DNA of 37,852 nucleotides from an uncultured Candidatus Saccharibacteria bacterium (GCA_947166125.1 CAMVCW010000004.1:66949-104800); one strand, 5' to 3'. Positions 15,081-24,008 are shown, counted from the stretch's first letter. Notes: a model not told the origin generated them from the sequence alone. Numbers and translations: made by a program.

Positions 15081-16706
15081 TTATTTTTTGACGACTTTCT
15101 TGGTGACGTCAAATTTTTCCATGTAGAGACCCAACATGAGTCTGGTCTGCGAATAAAACGCGGCGATAGATTGATACAATATAGATGTAACAGGCATTAA
15201 AATCCACTGCAAGAGCATAGAAATATTGCGGCTCTTACGGTACTTGGCAGGGCGTTTTGGTAGCATACGGAAAGAAATCAGCACGGTAACAATAAGCCCG
15301 GCAGCTGCAAAAGTCTCTACCACGCTTACGATATTTGGAAGATTATACCCTACCATAGTATGAGCAGATAAGTTCATAATCATAGGTACCCAGCCACCAA
15401 AGGCAACAATAGGTGCCATGATTGCTAAAGTAACGTGGCCGTCTAATAAGCGCCAAAATTTAGGGAAAAGTTGCCAAAATGGCATGAGGCGTTGTTCTTT
15501 TTTGACAAATAGCTTAGAACCTACATAGGCTACATCGCTAGCACCGTAATCCCAGCGACGCACTTGGATAAATTGGGCCTTAATTGTCTTCCAGAGGCTA
15601 TCGTCTATGACGGCATCCTGGTAAATAGGTATACGAATAGGAAGCACAGAATAATCTCCAGAAAAGAAGAATAGGCTACGCCAGTATTGATGGCCATCCT
15701 CTACGATAGTGCGCTTGCTCCAGAAATCCATAGCTTCTAAGGCTTGTAGAGGCTGCGAATGTGAAGCAAAGTTGCGCAAAACGTGCGGCCGCATAGTAGA
15801 AATCACATTAAAGAAAGAGTTGGATACAGCAATCACACGAGATGGCGCCGGAGCATCCCAAATATTATTCATAAATAATGATACTGGCTGGTAACTAAGA
15901 CGCTGACGATTGGGGTGAGTGATGAATTCATAAGCGACGGAGTCTAGATATTTAGGCGCCATATGATTATCGCTATCTAGTGAAGTAACTATGATATTTT
16001 CTATTGGCAAATGCTTGGCCTCCACGTATTTAGCAACTGCCTTGCCGGCATAGGTGAGGTTGGGACCTTTACCAATGACTTCGCCCGGCGAATTATCTGG
16101 ATGTTTTACCAGCATAAACTCACGGAAAGTATCTTTATATTTAGCCTTGAGGCGCATGGCGGTTTGTTCTATTTCTTCCCCACCCCTAGCTTCGTAAGCT
16201 AAAGTAAAAATGATATGGTCATTGGGGAAAGTGGTGTCTTTGACGGCTTCAATAGATGGACCAAGGACCTCCTCGCCTTCGTTGTAGGCGGTCATGATTA
16301 CTACGTGATAAATTTTGTTAGGGTTCGGATATTCCTTGCCCATAGCAGTCATCATCTTAAGGTTTTCTAGATGCTCTTCAAAATGATAACTCTTATTATT
16401 GTCATTACAGAGACGCTCGTAGGCATCGTGCGGAGTAGCAAGATCTTCTACGCGTTTACGCCAATCTACCCTACCCGCACGCTTGATAACTTCGTAGCCC
16501 TGGATGGTGCGATAAGCAATACCTACAGCCTTAACTAAGGTGCTAGCAATTAGGATGAATAAATAAATTGAGCCTAACACGGGGTCCAACCATGACAAAA
16601 TGAATAATAAAATTATTGCACCGTAAGAGAGGGCACCTGGTAAAATCTCTAGAAAACGATAGAGTTTGGTGCGTTTACCCTGTGGTATTTCTAGATTTTT
16701 ACGCAT
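15081..16706 (-). CDS. Membrane glycosyltransferase, GT2 family
   Basis: 541 aa. Two N-terminal membrane segments (about 25-65) are followed by a GT-A domain with TAYNEGEEV (nucleotide-sugar binding), TSLDSDNH (DxD metal site), EDGHQYWR (catalytic acidic region) and QVRRWDYG (QxxRW). C-terminal membrane segments follow. That set marks a processive-type, polysaccharide-synthase-like GT2 enzyme that polymerises or transfers sugars at the membrane, probably for the cell envelope. The donor sugar is unknown. It is last in a three-gene unit with 16710-17072 and 17075-17665 (gaps of 2-3 nt). Confidence 0.85.
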   Translation of the reverse strand: MRKNLEIPQGKRTKLYRFLEILPGALSYGAIILLFILSWLDPVLGSIYLFILIASTLVKAVGIAYRTIQGYEVIKRAGRVDWRKRVEDLATPHDAYERLCNDNNKSYHFEEHLENLKMMTAMGKEYPNPNKIYHVVIMTAYNEGEEVLGPSIEAVKDTTFPNDHIIFTLAYEARGGEEIEQTAMRLKAKYKDTFREFMLVKHPDNSPGEVIGKGPNLTYAGKAVAKYVEAKHLPIENIIVTSLDSDNHMAPKYLDSVAYEFITHPNRQRLSYQPVSLFMNNIWDAPAPSRVIAVSNSFFNVISTMRPHVLRNFASHSQPLQALEAMDFWSKRTIVEDGHQYWRSLFFFSGDYSVLPIRIPIYQDAVIDDSLWKTIKAQFIQVRRWDYGASDVAYVGSKLFVKKEQRLMPFWQLFPKFWRLLDGHVTLAIMAPIVAFGGWVPMIMNLSAHTMVGYNLPNIVSVVETFAAAGLIVTVLISFRMLPKRPAKYRKSRNISMLLQWILMPVTSILYQSIAAFYSQTRLMLGLYMEKFDVTKKVVKK

Positions 16707-16709
16707 TAA

Positions 16710-17072
16710 TTAACCTTCTCCGAGCAAGCGAATTAGCACTAGGCCAGTGCCAGTGATTAGGGCTGTGGTAGTGATAAGGAAAAACTTGGTCATACCACCG
16801 CCACGTTTATGAAAAATCCTTAGAGCAAGAAGATTATGCAATATACCAAAGACGATAGCTAAAAGCGGAAAAGCGAGCATATCTGCCCAAGAACCATCAC
16901 GATACCCCCCAATATCACCATATCCAACCTTTACTACGGCACTATTGGGGTTAAGATTAATTAAAGAAAAAACTAGTAGCGCAATAGCCAGTAATAGATT
17001 AATAATCATTAAGATCAAAATGCCGCGTTCAGTATGATATATTTTAACAAAATCTTCTTTGAAAGTTTTCAT
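16710..17072 (-). CDS. Small membrane protein of unknown function
   Basis: 120 aa with three predicted membrane segments (about 18-38, 65-85 and 97-117). No family recognised. Its gene is 2 nt from the DUF308-like gene and 3 nt from the GT2 gene, suggesting a role in the same envelope process, possibly as a partner of the glycosyltransferase (inference from context). Confidence 0.65.
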   Translation of the reverse strand: MKTFKEDFVKIYHTERGILILMIINLLLAIALLVFSLINLNPNSAVVKVGYGDIGGYRDGSWADMLAFPLLAIVFGILHNLLALRIFHKRGGGMTKFFLITTTALITGTGLVLIRLLGEG

Positions 17073-17074
17073 GG

Positions 17075-17665
17075 TTATTTGGTAAGTTTTTCTACTACGG
17101 TGTTAACTTGTTGAATAAACATAGCGTCGCTGATGATGCCGATGATGCCAGTAATTATCATCATCCAACCGATGAGCTGTACTACGGCGCCAGCATTAAA
17201 GGTGACAAATATGCCTAACGCAAGCATAACTAGCGCGATGATTAGAATATAGCTCCAGACCTTAATACCGGTAGAATGAAGTTTGATGGCGGTGTTGACG
17301 CGAACTAATGATTCGTAAATCATCCAGATACCGATGATAATACGGAAAATACCAGCGATATCTTCGCCAATAACAATAGCAGCGATACCTACAAGGAGAG
17401 CTACAGTGCCAGATAGAAGCCCGTTGTTGAAAAAGTCATTCTGGCCTTTAACGACAAAATAATTAATGATCTGGTAAATTCCGCTAATGATGAAGATTGC
17501 GCCTAGGATATTAGCCGCCACAATGATAGTGACATCTGGCCAAGCCACTAGTAGGATGCCAAAAATCATAATAACGATAGACTCAATAGCTGCAGACCAT
17601 GCGGATTTCTTGAGGCTCCAGCTGATTTTTTCTATCGGGCGTTTAATGACTTCCACCTTAGACAT
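17075..17665 (-). CDS. HdeD/DUF308-family membrane protein
   Basis: 196 aa with about six hydrophobic segments arranged as repeated pairs, with the pattern GILLVAWPDVTI and IISGIYQIINYF typical of HdeD/DUF308 proteins, linked to acid stress in E. coli but of unknown mechanism. First in the three-gene unit ending with the GT2 enzyme. TGA-TATAAT lies at 17693-17688 and an AAGGAG site precedes the ATG. Confidence 0.8.
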   Translation of the reverse strand: MSKVEVIKRPIEKISWSLKKSAWSAAIESIVIMIFGILLVAWPDVTIIVAANILGAIFIISGIYQIINYFVVKGQNDFFNNGLLSGTVALLVGIAAIVIGEDIAGIFRIIIGIWMIYESLVRVNTAIKLHSTGIKVWSYILIIALVMLALGIFVTFNAGAVVQLIGWMMIITGIIGIISDAMFIQQVNTVVEKLTK

Positions 17666-17687
17666 AGTTTTCTCCTTAGTTGTTCTA

Positions 17688-17711
17688 ATTATATCATAAA
17701 TGTGATATAAT
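17688..17711. promoter_or_regulatory. Back-to-back promoters for 17075-17665 and tRNA-Thr
   Basis: A leftward TATAAT (17693-17688) and a rightward TATAAT (17706-17711), each preceded by TGA, are only 12 bp apart. They serve the membrane-protein operon and tRNA-Thr respectively, and probably cannot both be occupied at once. Confidence 0.6.
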
Positions 17712-17774
17712 TTGGGAAGTGTTAGTTTTCTAGCACGCTTGTCGCTTTACCGAATGGCAAACGCGACAAGGGGT

Positions 17775-17850
17775 GCCGATGTAGCTCAGTTGGTAGAGCA
17801 GCTCATTCGTAACGAGCAGGTCACAGGTTCGATCCCTGCCATCGGCTCCA
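17775..17850 (+). tRNA. tRNA-Thr (anticodon CGT)
   Basis: Cloverleaf with acceptor GCCGATG/CATCGGC, D arm GCTC/GAGC, anticodon loop TTCGTAA (anticodon CGT, reads ACG), T loop TTCGATC and encoded CCA (17848-17850). The base pair closing the anticodon loop is an A-C mismatch. Confidence 0.94.
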
Positions 17851-17888
17851 TAAGAAATATCCGTGCCTTTAGGCGCGGATATTTCTTA
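17851..17888. terminator. Terminator after tRNA-Thr
   Basis: TAAGAAATATCCG (17851-17863) pairs with CGGATATTTCTTA (17876-17888), extended by GCC/GGC to a loop TTTA. It begins at the base after the tRNA CCA and can also end the leftward HD-gene region. Confidence 0.85.
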
Positions 17889-17912
17889 TCTAGGTTGATG
17901 GTGGTATCAATT

Positions 17913-18971
17913 CTAGATTAGCACATTATCTAGATATACATACTTACTCATATCATAAGAGAGGTTTTTGTCAATCATTTGTTTGGCGAGTTGACAAGAT
18001 TCGGACATTCTAGTTCCCTGGCAAAGCGGGTCAACATAGCGGACTTTAGCTGGGTGGTGGATGGAATATGTATTCTCTGGTTGAGCATCTGAAACTTTTA
18101 TAGATTTGGCATTGCGCCATTGATCGAATGCATTGGCATATTTGGAATGTTTGATAATGTCCACAATTTCGCTTTCTTTTAATTTGTATAAATCTGTCTT
18201 GCCAATATATCCGGCAGTATTTAATTTCTTTAGAATATCTGCCAAAAATTGTAATGAAAATCGCGTGCGATTTTCATGGAAAATAGTCGACAATGTGCAA
18301 GCATTCCGAATAAAATCTCGCGCAATTTTTCTAGTCTTAAACCCAAGTTCTAGTACACCTTGTTTATCTTTTTCAACTTCAATATCTTGATAGAACATTT
18401 TAGCCTGATCAAAATTGATGGCCCGATAAGTAAAGAGGCCATGAGCCAGGAAATATTCTAGGCGGTCCGCACTAAGACACGGTATATCGTTATCGGCAAT
18501 AGGATAGAGATGGTAGTTGTCTACTTCGGAAACTTTAATTTTATCGCGTTCAAGCAAAGTGGTAATTTCTGGTGAATTTTCGATGATTTGAGTAGTAAGC
18601 TCTTCGGTGCTTTCTTGCGTCATATAGTCACCGTTCATAAAATCCACACAATGTTTAAAAGCGGGTGTAGCGATATCGTGAAATAGGCCGGCTAGAGTCT
18701 GCTTTTTGTCGTAGGTAAAGTGCCAGACAATAAGAGCTACACCAACGGAATGATCTAGATTAGAATAGAAAAAGTCTGACTCAAAAAGATCAGAGTAAAT
18801 AGTGCCACAAGTAGCACTGATATGCTGTTGATGCAACATTTCGGGTGTATTAATATATTCAGAAAGCCAAGCTGGAGGATTTGGTTCTAACAGATTAAAA
18901 AATTCCTGGACTTGCGGATGTGGGGTATAGGCAATAGCATCTAGATCTGGTAGATTAATGATACTCTTCAT
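17913..18971 (-). CDS. HD-domain phosphohydrolase
   Basis: 352 aa. DHSVGVALIVWHF supplies the first histidine (H74) and GLFHDIATPAFKH the HD pair (H98, D99), followed by an aspartate in SADRLEYFLAH. This is the HD arrangement of dNTPases, nucleotidases and phosphodiesterases. The general layout resembles the dGTPase group, but the substrate cannot be assigned. It lies 14 nt downstream of rel with no ribosome site of its own, so it is probably co-expressed with it. Confidence 0.8.
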   Translation of the reverse strand: MKSIINLPDLDAIAYTPHPQVQEFFNLLEPNPPAWLSEYINTPEMLHQQHISATCGTIYSDLFESDFFYSNLDHSVGVALIVWHFTYDKKQTLAGLFHDIATPAFKHCVDFMNGDYMTQESTEELTTQIIENSPEITTLLERDKIKVSEVDNYHLYPIADNDIPCLSADRLEYFLAHGLFTYRAINFDQAKMFYQDIEVEKDKQGVLELGFKTRKIARDFIRNACTLSTIFHENRTRFSLQFLADILKKLNTAGYIGKTDLYKLKESEIVDIIKHSKYANAFDQWRNAKSIKVSDAQPENTYSIHHPAKVRYVDPLCQGTRMSESCQLAKQMIDKNLSYDMSKYVYLDNVLI

Positions 18972-18985
18972 AAAGCTTGAATAAA

Positions 18986-20476
18986 TTATTTATTTCTGGT
19001 TTTGCGTCTTTTCTTGGGCTCGGCAGGGGCGGATCTATCAGAGCGGTTGAGACGGTGGAGAAGTTTTTGACGGGCGTGTGAGGTGATGATGCGGTCTAGC
19101 CATGAGGTCTTGGGCGTCTGGTTTTTAGAGGTGAGGATTTCTACGATATCGCCCTGTTCTAATTTTTTGTTCAAATTACTCATCTTGCCGTTGATTTTTA
19201 CACCCACTACGTGATCGCCAATTTCAGAGTGAAGGCGGTAAGCAAAATCTAGTGGTAAGGCGCCGGTAGGCAAATCTATAATATCACCCTTGGGAGTGTA
19301 GACGAAGATTTTATCGGCAAAGAGGTTTAGTTTGAGCTTCTTTAAGTCCACTTTTTTGCCCTCGCGGAGTTTGGCGGCGGTCATCTGGAGTTCGGTAATC
19401 CAAAGAAGATTAGTAGGCAAATGTTCTATCTTCCCTTTTTTGTAGTTTTCCGTAAGTTTCTGTTCGTTATAGTAGAAGCTAGCAGCAAGACCACGTTCGG
19501 CGTACTCGTGCATTTCGCGAGTGCGAATCTGAAATTCTACAATGTGTTTGTCTTTGGTAATTACGGTAGTATGGAGAGATTGGTAGCCGTTTTGCTTAGG
19601 CATAGCGATATAATCTTTGATGCGGCCGTTCATAGGGGTATAAAGTGAGTGAATTACACCAAGCGCCAGATAACAATCCGTAATATCATCCACAATGATA
19701 CGGAGCGCAGTAAGATCGTAAATCTCATTGATGTTTTGGTTATGCTTGGCGAGCTTTTTGTGAAGGGAGTAAACTGACTTCACGCGACCAGAGAGCTCAA
19801 ACTTGATTTTTTCCTTTTTAAGTGCGGCGCTGATTTCGGTTTCTATCTTTTGGAGAGATTTTTCGGCGGATTTATTATATTTCTTAATCAAAGTGCTGAG
19901 TTCATTAAAACGCTTAGGATCTACATATTTAAAAGAAAGGTCAGCAAGTTCTACACGGAGTTGTCCCATATTAAGCCTGTCCGCTAGCGGGGCAAAAATT
20001 TCGAGAGTTTCTTTAGCGATCTTTTTTTGTTTGTCTGGTGGGAGGGCGGAAAGGGTGCGGATATTATGCAAGCGGTCTGCCAACTTGATGATTAGCACGC
20101 GGATATCGTCGCCTAGGGCAATCATGAGACGAAGGAAGTTATCTTTAGTGGCAGGGAGATAGGTATCGATATCACGCATGCCAGTACGGGCAGTAGAAAG
20201 CTTGGTAACACCGTCTACCAAAAAGGCTACGGATTCGCCAAATTCTTTGCGGATATTGTCTAGAGTAAGACTGGTATCTTCTACGGTGTCATGCAATACG
20301 CCAGCTATCACAGTATCTTCATCCATTCCCCATTCTTCGAGGATTTTTTTCACAGCTAAAGGATGAATGATGTAGGGCTCGCCGGTTTTGCGGAGCTGGC
20401 CTTCGTGAGCTTTTTTGGCCACATCTATAGCGTGGTTTAGACGGTCGGAAGATTTTTTGGATTCGGTGGGTTTCAT
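18986..20476 (-). CDS. rel: (p)ppGpp synthetase/hydrolase, short Rel/SpoT
   Basis: 496 aa. It has an HD hydrolase domain (H62, D63 in VLHDTVEDT, then LADRLHNIRT), a synthetase domain (RIIVDDITDCY, DYIAMPKQNGYQSLHT) and a TGS domain (FADKIFVYTPKGDIIDLPTGA, shown in part). It stops soon after TGS, without the helical, zinc-finger and ACT regulatory domains of long Rel proteins (about 700-740 aa). It would make and degrade the stringent-response alarmone. The frame is open to 20527, but the ATG at 20476 lies 6 nt after TGC-TATAAT, so the message is probably leaderless. Confidence 0.92.
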   Translation of the reverse strand: MKPTESKKSSDRLNHAIDVAKKAHEGQLRKTGEPYIIHPLAVKKILEEWGMDEDTVIAGVLHDTVEDTSLTLDNIRKEFGESVAFLVDGVTKLSTARTGMRDIDTYLPATKDNFLRLMIALGDDIRVLIIKLADRLHNIRTLSALPPDKQKKIAKETLEIFAPLADRLNMGQLRVELADLSFKYVDPKRFNELSTLIKKYNKSAEKSLQKIETEISAALKKEKIKFELSGRVKSVYSLHKKLAKHNQNINEIYDLTALRIIVDDITDCYLALGVIHSLYTPMNGRIKDYIAMPKQNGYQSLHTTVITKDKHIVEFQIRTREMHEYAERGLAASFYYNEQKLTENYKKGKIEHLPTNLLWITELQMTAAKLREGKKVDLKKLKLNLFADKIFVYTPKGDIIDLPTGALPLDFAYRLHSEIGDHVVGVKINGKMSNLNKKLEQGDIVEILTSKNQTPKTSWLDRIITSHARQKLLHRLNRSDRSAPAEPKKRRKTRNK

Positions 20477-20482
20477 AGTTTT

Positions 20483-20488
20483 ATTATA
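20483..20488 (-). promoter_or_regulatory. -10 box of the rel-HD operon
   Basis: TGC-TATAAT on the minus strand, 6 nt before the rel ATG, with no ribosome site between. It lies beyond the stop of FISUMP gene 2 (20512), in the short gap. Confidence 0.55.
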
Positions 20489-20511
20489 GCACGCAACCAG
20501 TTGCCGAAGAA

Positions 20512-21999
20512 CTATCTTGCCAGGCACCGAATAAACATCCCGATAACCCGGGACCCATTATCGATTGGACGGACATATGTTCTTCCGAATTCAAAATATC
20601 TTGCGGTACCGGCATTGTAAATAGTGCCAGATCTATACCAACCGCTTGATGTAGCGCTATAATTTCTAGCCCAAATATTGCCAGAGCGCGTAAAATATAG
20701 TGGTAAATTTCGGATATTTCTAAGCCCATTTTCTTCGTAGCTAGAAGAGGATATATCACTAATAATTTTATAGCTTATTAACAAATTTGCAAAGTCGTTT
20801 GTTGGCACATTTGGCAATCTCCATCCTGCTGAACATATAGAAGAATCCGGGGTATTTTTCGCAATTGAACTACTGTTGTTGCTTGCCACCGCAGCCGTTA
20901 AGTTGTAATAATTCCCAGCATGGTAGTGTTCACAATCTGTGTGCCTGGTGGCTTGACAGTCCTGTAGAGAAGTATATTTTATATCATTACTATCAGAGTT
21001 GGATGTATAGTAATAGACATTTCCCGGATTAGCCGAGTATGGCTCAGTAGCACTATCTACCCAGTTCTCTATTGTATTAGCATTGCTTATGAAATCAATA
21101 GTAGAATGCCCCTCCATCGGTTGCCAAGTTTCATTTTCGTTTAACGTAGCCCAACCCAAATCCGTATCCCAGTGTGTATAGGTTTTGGTTTCGTCTATAT
21201 CTAAATCCAAGTTCTGCGTCATCCAACAATTCCCGTCCCTAAGTTTTGCTATCCAATAAACTTTATCATCTCGTATATCTATTACCTGTAATTCACTATC
21301 TAATAGTTCTACATTGTTACAAATAGTAGAATTCATATCTTGCATCACATAATATCCATTATGTTTAGTCTTACCAGTAGACAAATAGTATGAATTGTAA
21401 GCATCTTCTAAGCTTACTGGGTTTGGTCTAGTAATTGCTATAAAATTAATTACATTGCTATAGGTGCCACTAGCTTGAGTACTTGATGCTTTAGCTGCTA
21501 TTTTAAAATCTATATCACTTTCGGCAGGACCTAACTCATTAATCAAGGTAGTACCAGTATCGCTATATAACGATAAGCCATTATAATTAGACCAAGAAGA
21601 ACCACTATCTGCTGAATAGCTATATCCCCAAGTATTATCAGTAGTTAAACTGGCTAGATTTGCATTAGTGGATATACTACTAAAAGTATTTGCGTTATTA
21701 CTATGATTTAAATTGGTATTACTGTGTTCTGCATTGCCTACCGTTGCAAGCATTGTATATCCATTAGCATTATTACTAGATACGGAAACATTAATGCTAT
21801 TACTATCTAAAGTATTCCCAGGCACTAAATTGGATATATCTAGATTACTGCTAGACAAAGAGATTGAAATAGTGGGATTAAAGGTAAAGCTAACGCCAAC
21901 GTCAGCAGAATAGCTTAGGGCAGAAATATTATTCGCACATATTAAACTTAATATATTTATTATTGCTATATATAATATATGCTGTTTATATTTCCGCAT
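20512..21999 (-). CDS. FISUMP-domain surface protein 2
   Basis: 495 aa. A signal peptide (about 1-28, ending near SAL) is followed by a Ser/Asn-rich stalk and the FISUMP domain: VIDIRDDKVYWIAKLRDG, CWMTQNLDLDI, HYHAGNYYNLTAAVASN, SICSAGWRLP and the ending IGMFIRCLAR. A sub-site AAAGGT precedes the ATG, which sits just after a hairpin of its pseudoknotted leader. It is more divergent from FISUMP 1 than FISUMP 3 is. As in FISUMP 1, the C-terminal part is richer in GC than the stalk. An adhesin role is inferred. Confidence 0.84.
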   Translation of the reverse strand: MRKYKQHILYIAIINILSLICANNISALSYSADVGVSFTFNPTISISLSSSNLDISNLVPGNTLDSNSINVSVSSNNANGYTMLATVGNAEHSNTNLNHSNNANTFSSISTNANLASLTTDNTWGYSYSADSGSSWSNYNGLSLYSDTGTTLINELGPAESDIDFKIAAKASSTQASGTYSNVINFIAITRPNPVSLEDAYNSYYLSTGKTKHNGYYVMQDMNSTICNNVELLDSELQVIDIRDDKVYWIAKLRDGNCWMTQNLDLDIDETKTYTHWDTDLGWATLNENETWQPMEGHSTIDFISNANTIENWVDSATEPYSANPGNVYYYTSNSDSNDIKYTSLQDCQATRHTDCEHYHAGNYYNLTAAVASNNSSSIAKNTPDSSICSAGWRLPNVPTNDFANLLISYKIISDISSSSYEENGLRNIRNLPLYFTRSGNIWARNYSATSSGWYRSGTIYNAGTARYFEFGRTYVRPIDNGSRVIGMFIRCLAR

Positions 22000-22029
22000 T
22001 GCTTAAACCTTTGTTATATTTATTCGGTT

Positions 22030-22210
22030 GCGGTGCCATCTTTGTAATATATGAAAGGCGTATACAAAAAATGGCACCGCAAGGTGCTACAGCCAAACAT
22101 TTTCATAACCAAACGGTATTCACACGTTGACATCCTTACGGCGCCATCTATTCGCATGAACACCAACTATTAAAAACGTTTGGTTTATTAAAAATATTTA
22201 ACTGTAGCAC
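22030..22210 (-). ncRNA. Pseudoknotted 5' leader of FISUMP gene 2
   Basis: Same plan as before FISUMP gene 1. P1: 22210-22202 with 22092-22084 (GTGCTACAG/CTGTAGCAC). P2: 22185-22177 with 22115-22107 (AACCAAACG/CGTTTGGTT). P3: GGCGCCGTAAGG (22145-22134) with CCTTGCGGTGCC (22084-22073), followed by ATTTTTTG. Competing hairpin: 22080-22071 with 22039-22030 (GCGGTGCCAT/ATGGCACCGC, 10 bp). P1 and P2 are unrelated in sequence to those of gene 1, yet in the same positions; P3 keeps its sequence with A-U changed to G-U. Confidence 0.65.
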
Positions 22211-22214
22211 TTTA

Positions 22215-22220
22215 ATTATA
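22215..22220 (-). promoter_or_regulatory. -10 box of FISUMP gene 2
   Basis: TGG-TATAAT on the minus strand, immediately before leader helix P1, as for FISUMP gene 1. No clear -35 is seen; the extended -10 may suffice. Confidence 0.6.
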
Positions 22221-22250
22221 CCACAGTTAAATATTTGCGGTGGATAATAA

Positions 22251-23096
22251 TTATTTAGATAAAGCTTTAATCAAGGCTTTTAAGTCATCTTCAGTTTTGC
22301 AGCGGAAGGTAAGACTGCGGCCAGTGATGCGAGCCACGGAATTATACTTGGCGCTTAAAGCATCTTCTTCCTTACGGTAAGCATCGCGCTTGATGGCGGC
22401 GGTGCTGGATTTTTTCTTATTCTCAGCGAAGTAACGTTCTACCTTGCGGGCGGTCCAGCCTTCTTTGATAATCTTTGGCAAGACTTTCTTTACTGTCTTT
22501 TCGTCAGCAGAGACAAGCGGGCGCATCACACCTTCGGATAATTTCTCTTTTACCATGATTTTCTTAACGTCATCTGGAAGATTGAGCAGGCGCATAGTAT
22601 TTTGCACGGAGGCTTCGCTTTTCCCTACCTTGGCAGCAATATCTTTGGAAGAAAGATTGAACTGAGTTTTGAGCTTGGCGTAGGCGGTGGCAAGCTCTAT
22701 AGCGTTGAGATCCTCACGCTGGGCGTTTTCGATAATGGAAAGCTCTAGGCGGTTTTGACTATCTAGAGTGCGGATGATGGCGGGGATTTTATCTAGGCCG
22801 GCGATTTTACTGGCGCGCCAGCGGCGTTCGCCGGCGACGATTTTATATTTGCCGTCTTCTTTGGTGACGACGATAGGCTGGAGCACGCCATGCTCTTTGA
22901 TAGAAGCGGCAAGAGCTTCGATAGCTTCCTGGCTAAACTCGTGGCGAGGCTGATCCTCATCCCGGATGATGTCGGTAAGTTTAAGTTCTTTTAATTCGCT
23001 GCCTTTTTTATCTTCGGCGGCGGTGATATCAAATTCTTCGTCTATTAATTCGGTGGGGATAAGGCTTTCAAATCCTCTACCTAAACCTTTGGCCAT
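22251..23096 (-). CDS. parB: Chromosome partitioning protein ParB
   Basis: 281 aa. It starts MAKGLGRGFESL, then the CTPase/N-domain (IIRDEDQPRHEF, HGVLQPIVV, IVAGERRWRAS, IIENAQREDLNAIE) and a helix-turn-helix DNA-binding domain (SSKDIAAKVGKSEASVQNTMRLL). ParB binds parS sites and loads condensin for chromosome segregation. Its ATG is 2 nt after the parA stop. No parS palindrome was seen in the window. Confidence 0.95.
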   Translation of the reverse strand: MAKGLGRGFESLIPTELIDEEFDITAAEDKKGSELKELKLTDIIRDEDQPRHEFSQEAIEALAASIKEHGVLQPIVVTKEDGKYKIVAGERRWRASKIAGLDKIPAIIRTLDSQNRLELSIIENAQREDLNAIELATAYAKLKTQFNLSSKDIAAKVGKSEASVQNTMRLLNLPDDVKKIMVKEKLSEGVMRPLVSADEKTVKKVLPKIIKEGWTARKVERYFAENKKKSSTAAIKRDAYRKEEDALSAKYNSVARITGRSLTFRCKTEDDLKALIKALSK

Positions 23097-23098
23097 GT

Positions 23099-23875
23099 TT
23101 ATTTTGTCCTTTCTAATACTTCTTTGGTGAATTCTTTGTAGGCTTTGGCGCCTTTACTGAACTTATCGTATGCGCCGACTGGCACACCATGAGACGGGGC
23201 TTCGGCTACGCGAACATTGCGAGGGATAGTGGTGCCAAAAGTAAGCTGCTTGAAGTATTTTTTGATTTCGTCGTAAACTTGAGAAGAGAGACTAGTACGC
23301 TTGTCGTACATAGTGGCGAGCACACCGAGTAATTTTAGATGTGGATTGGCTTGTTTCATGACCAGCTTCATGCTTTCTAGTAATTGGGCTACGCCTTCTA
23401 GAGCATAGAATTCAGTCTGAACTGGGAGGAGCAGATAGTTGGACGCAATCATACCATTAACGGTGAGGAGCGATAAGGACGGCGGAAGATCTATAATGAC
23501 ATAGTCGTAATTCTCTGCTATAGTGCGAATAGCGTCACGCAAGCGAACAAATTTTTTCTGTTGGCTGGTGATTTCTACTTCGGCGTTAGCGAGCTCTGGT
23601 GTGGCTGGTGCAAGATCAAAATTTTTATACTTGGTGGGGCGGATGGCTTCTGTCATGCCGGCTGCGCCGAGGACGACCTCTGTCATGGTAACACCGAGAG
23701 TGTCTTTATCTGTCTTTTCGATACCGAGGCCAGAAGTAGCATTGCCTTGAGGGTCGAAATCCACTAGGAGAGTCTTTTTTTTGTCTTTGGCGAGATAGTA
23801 ACTGAGATTTACTGCGGTGGTAGTCTTGCCTACGCCGCCTTTTTGATTTGTCACACAGATTACCTTCGCACTCAT
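23099..23875 (-). CDS. parA: Chromosome partitioning ATPase ParA (Soj)
   Basis: 258 aa. It starts MSAKVICVTNQKGGVGKTT with the deviant Walker A motif, then DFDPQGNATSG and VIIDLPPSLSLLT. It partners with ParB. The frame is open to 23968 but that extension is structured element C read by chance; the ATG at 23875 matches the family start. TGG-TATAAT ends 10 nt before it, so the leader is at most a few nt long. Confidence 0.95.
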   Translation of the reverse strand: MSAKVICVTNQKGGVGKTTTAVNLSYYLAKDKKKTLLVDFDPQGNATSGLGIEKTDKDTLGVTMTEVVLGAAGMTEAIRPTKYKNFDLAPATPELANAEVEITSQQKKFVRLRDAIRTIAENYDYVIIDLPPSLSLLTVNGMIASNYLLLPVQTEFYALEGVAQLLESMKLVMKQANPHLKLLGVLATMYDKRTSLSSQVYDEIKKYFKQLTFGTTIPRNVRVAEAPSHGVPVGAYDKFSKGAKAYKEFTKEVLERTK

Positions 23876-23918
23876 AATACTTAAGATTATACCACATATT
23901 TGGCTAAACACAAAAAAA

Positions 23919-23999
23919 GACGGGCCCTGCCGCCTTTCCTCCCCCCAAAATTTTGCATGTGCAAACATTTTGGGGGTCCCCCTCCAGGCGTCACCCGTC
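23919..23999 (-). repeat. Post-stop structured element, copy C
   Basis: GACGGGT/GCCCGTC outer stem (extended by flanking AAAA/TTTT to about 23914-24004), second stem GCCT/AGGC, central stem CCCCCAAAATGTTTGC/GCAAAATTTTGGGGG with loop ACAT. It starts 4-9 nt after the rplU stop and precedes the parA promoter. The T-rich 3' flank suggests it can also terminate transcription. Confidence 0.9.
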
Positions 24000-24008
24000 T
24001 TTTAAAGT

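Noticed and set aside
22001-22250. parS site near parAB
   Set aside because: The palindromes there are the FISUMP 2 leader helices; the parS consensus (TGTTTCACGTGAAACA) is absent.
23876-23968. N-terminal extension of ParA from an upstream ATG
   Set aside because: The added residues are structured element C read by chance; the family start and a promoter lie at 23875.
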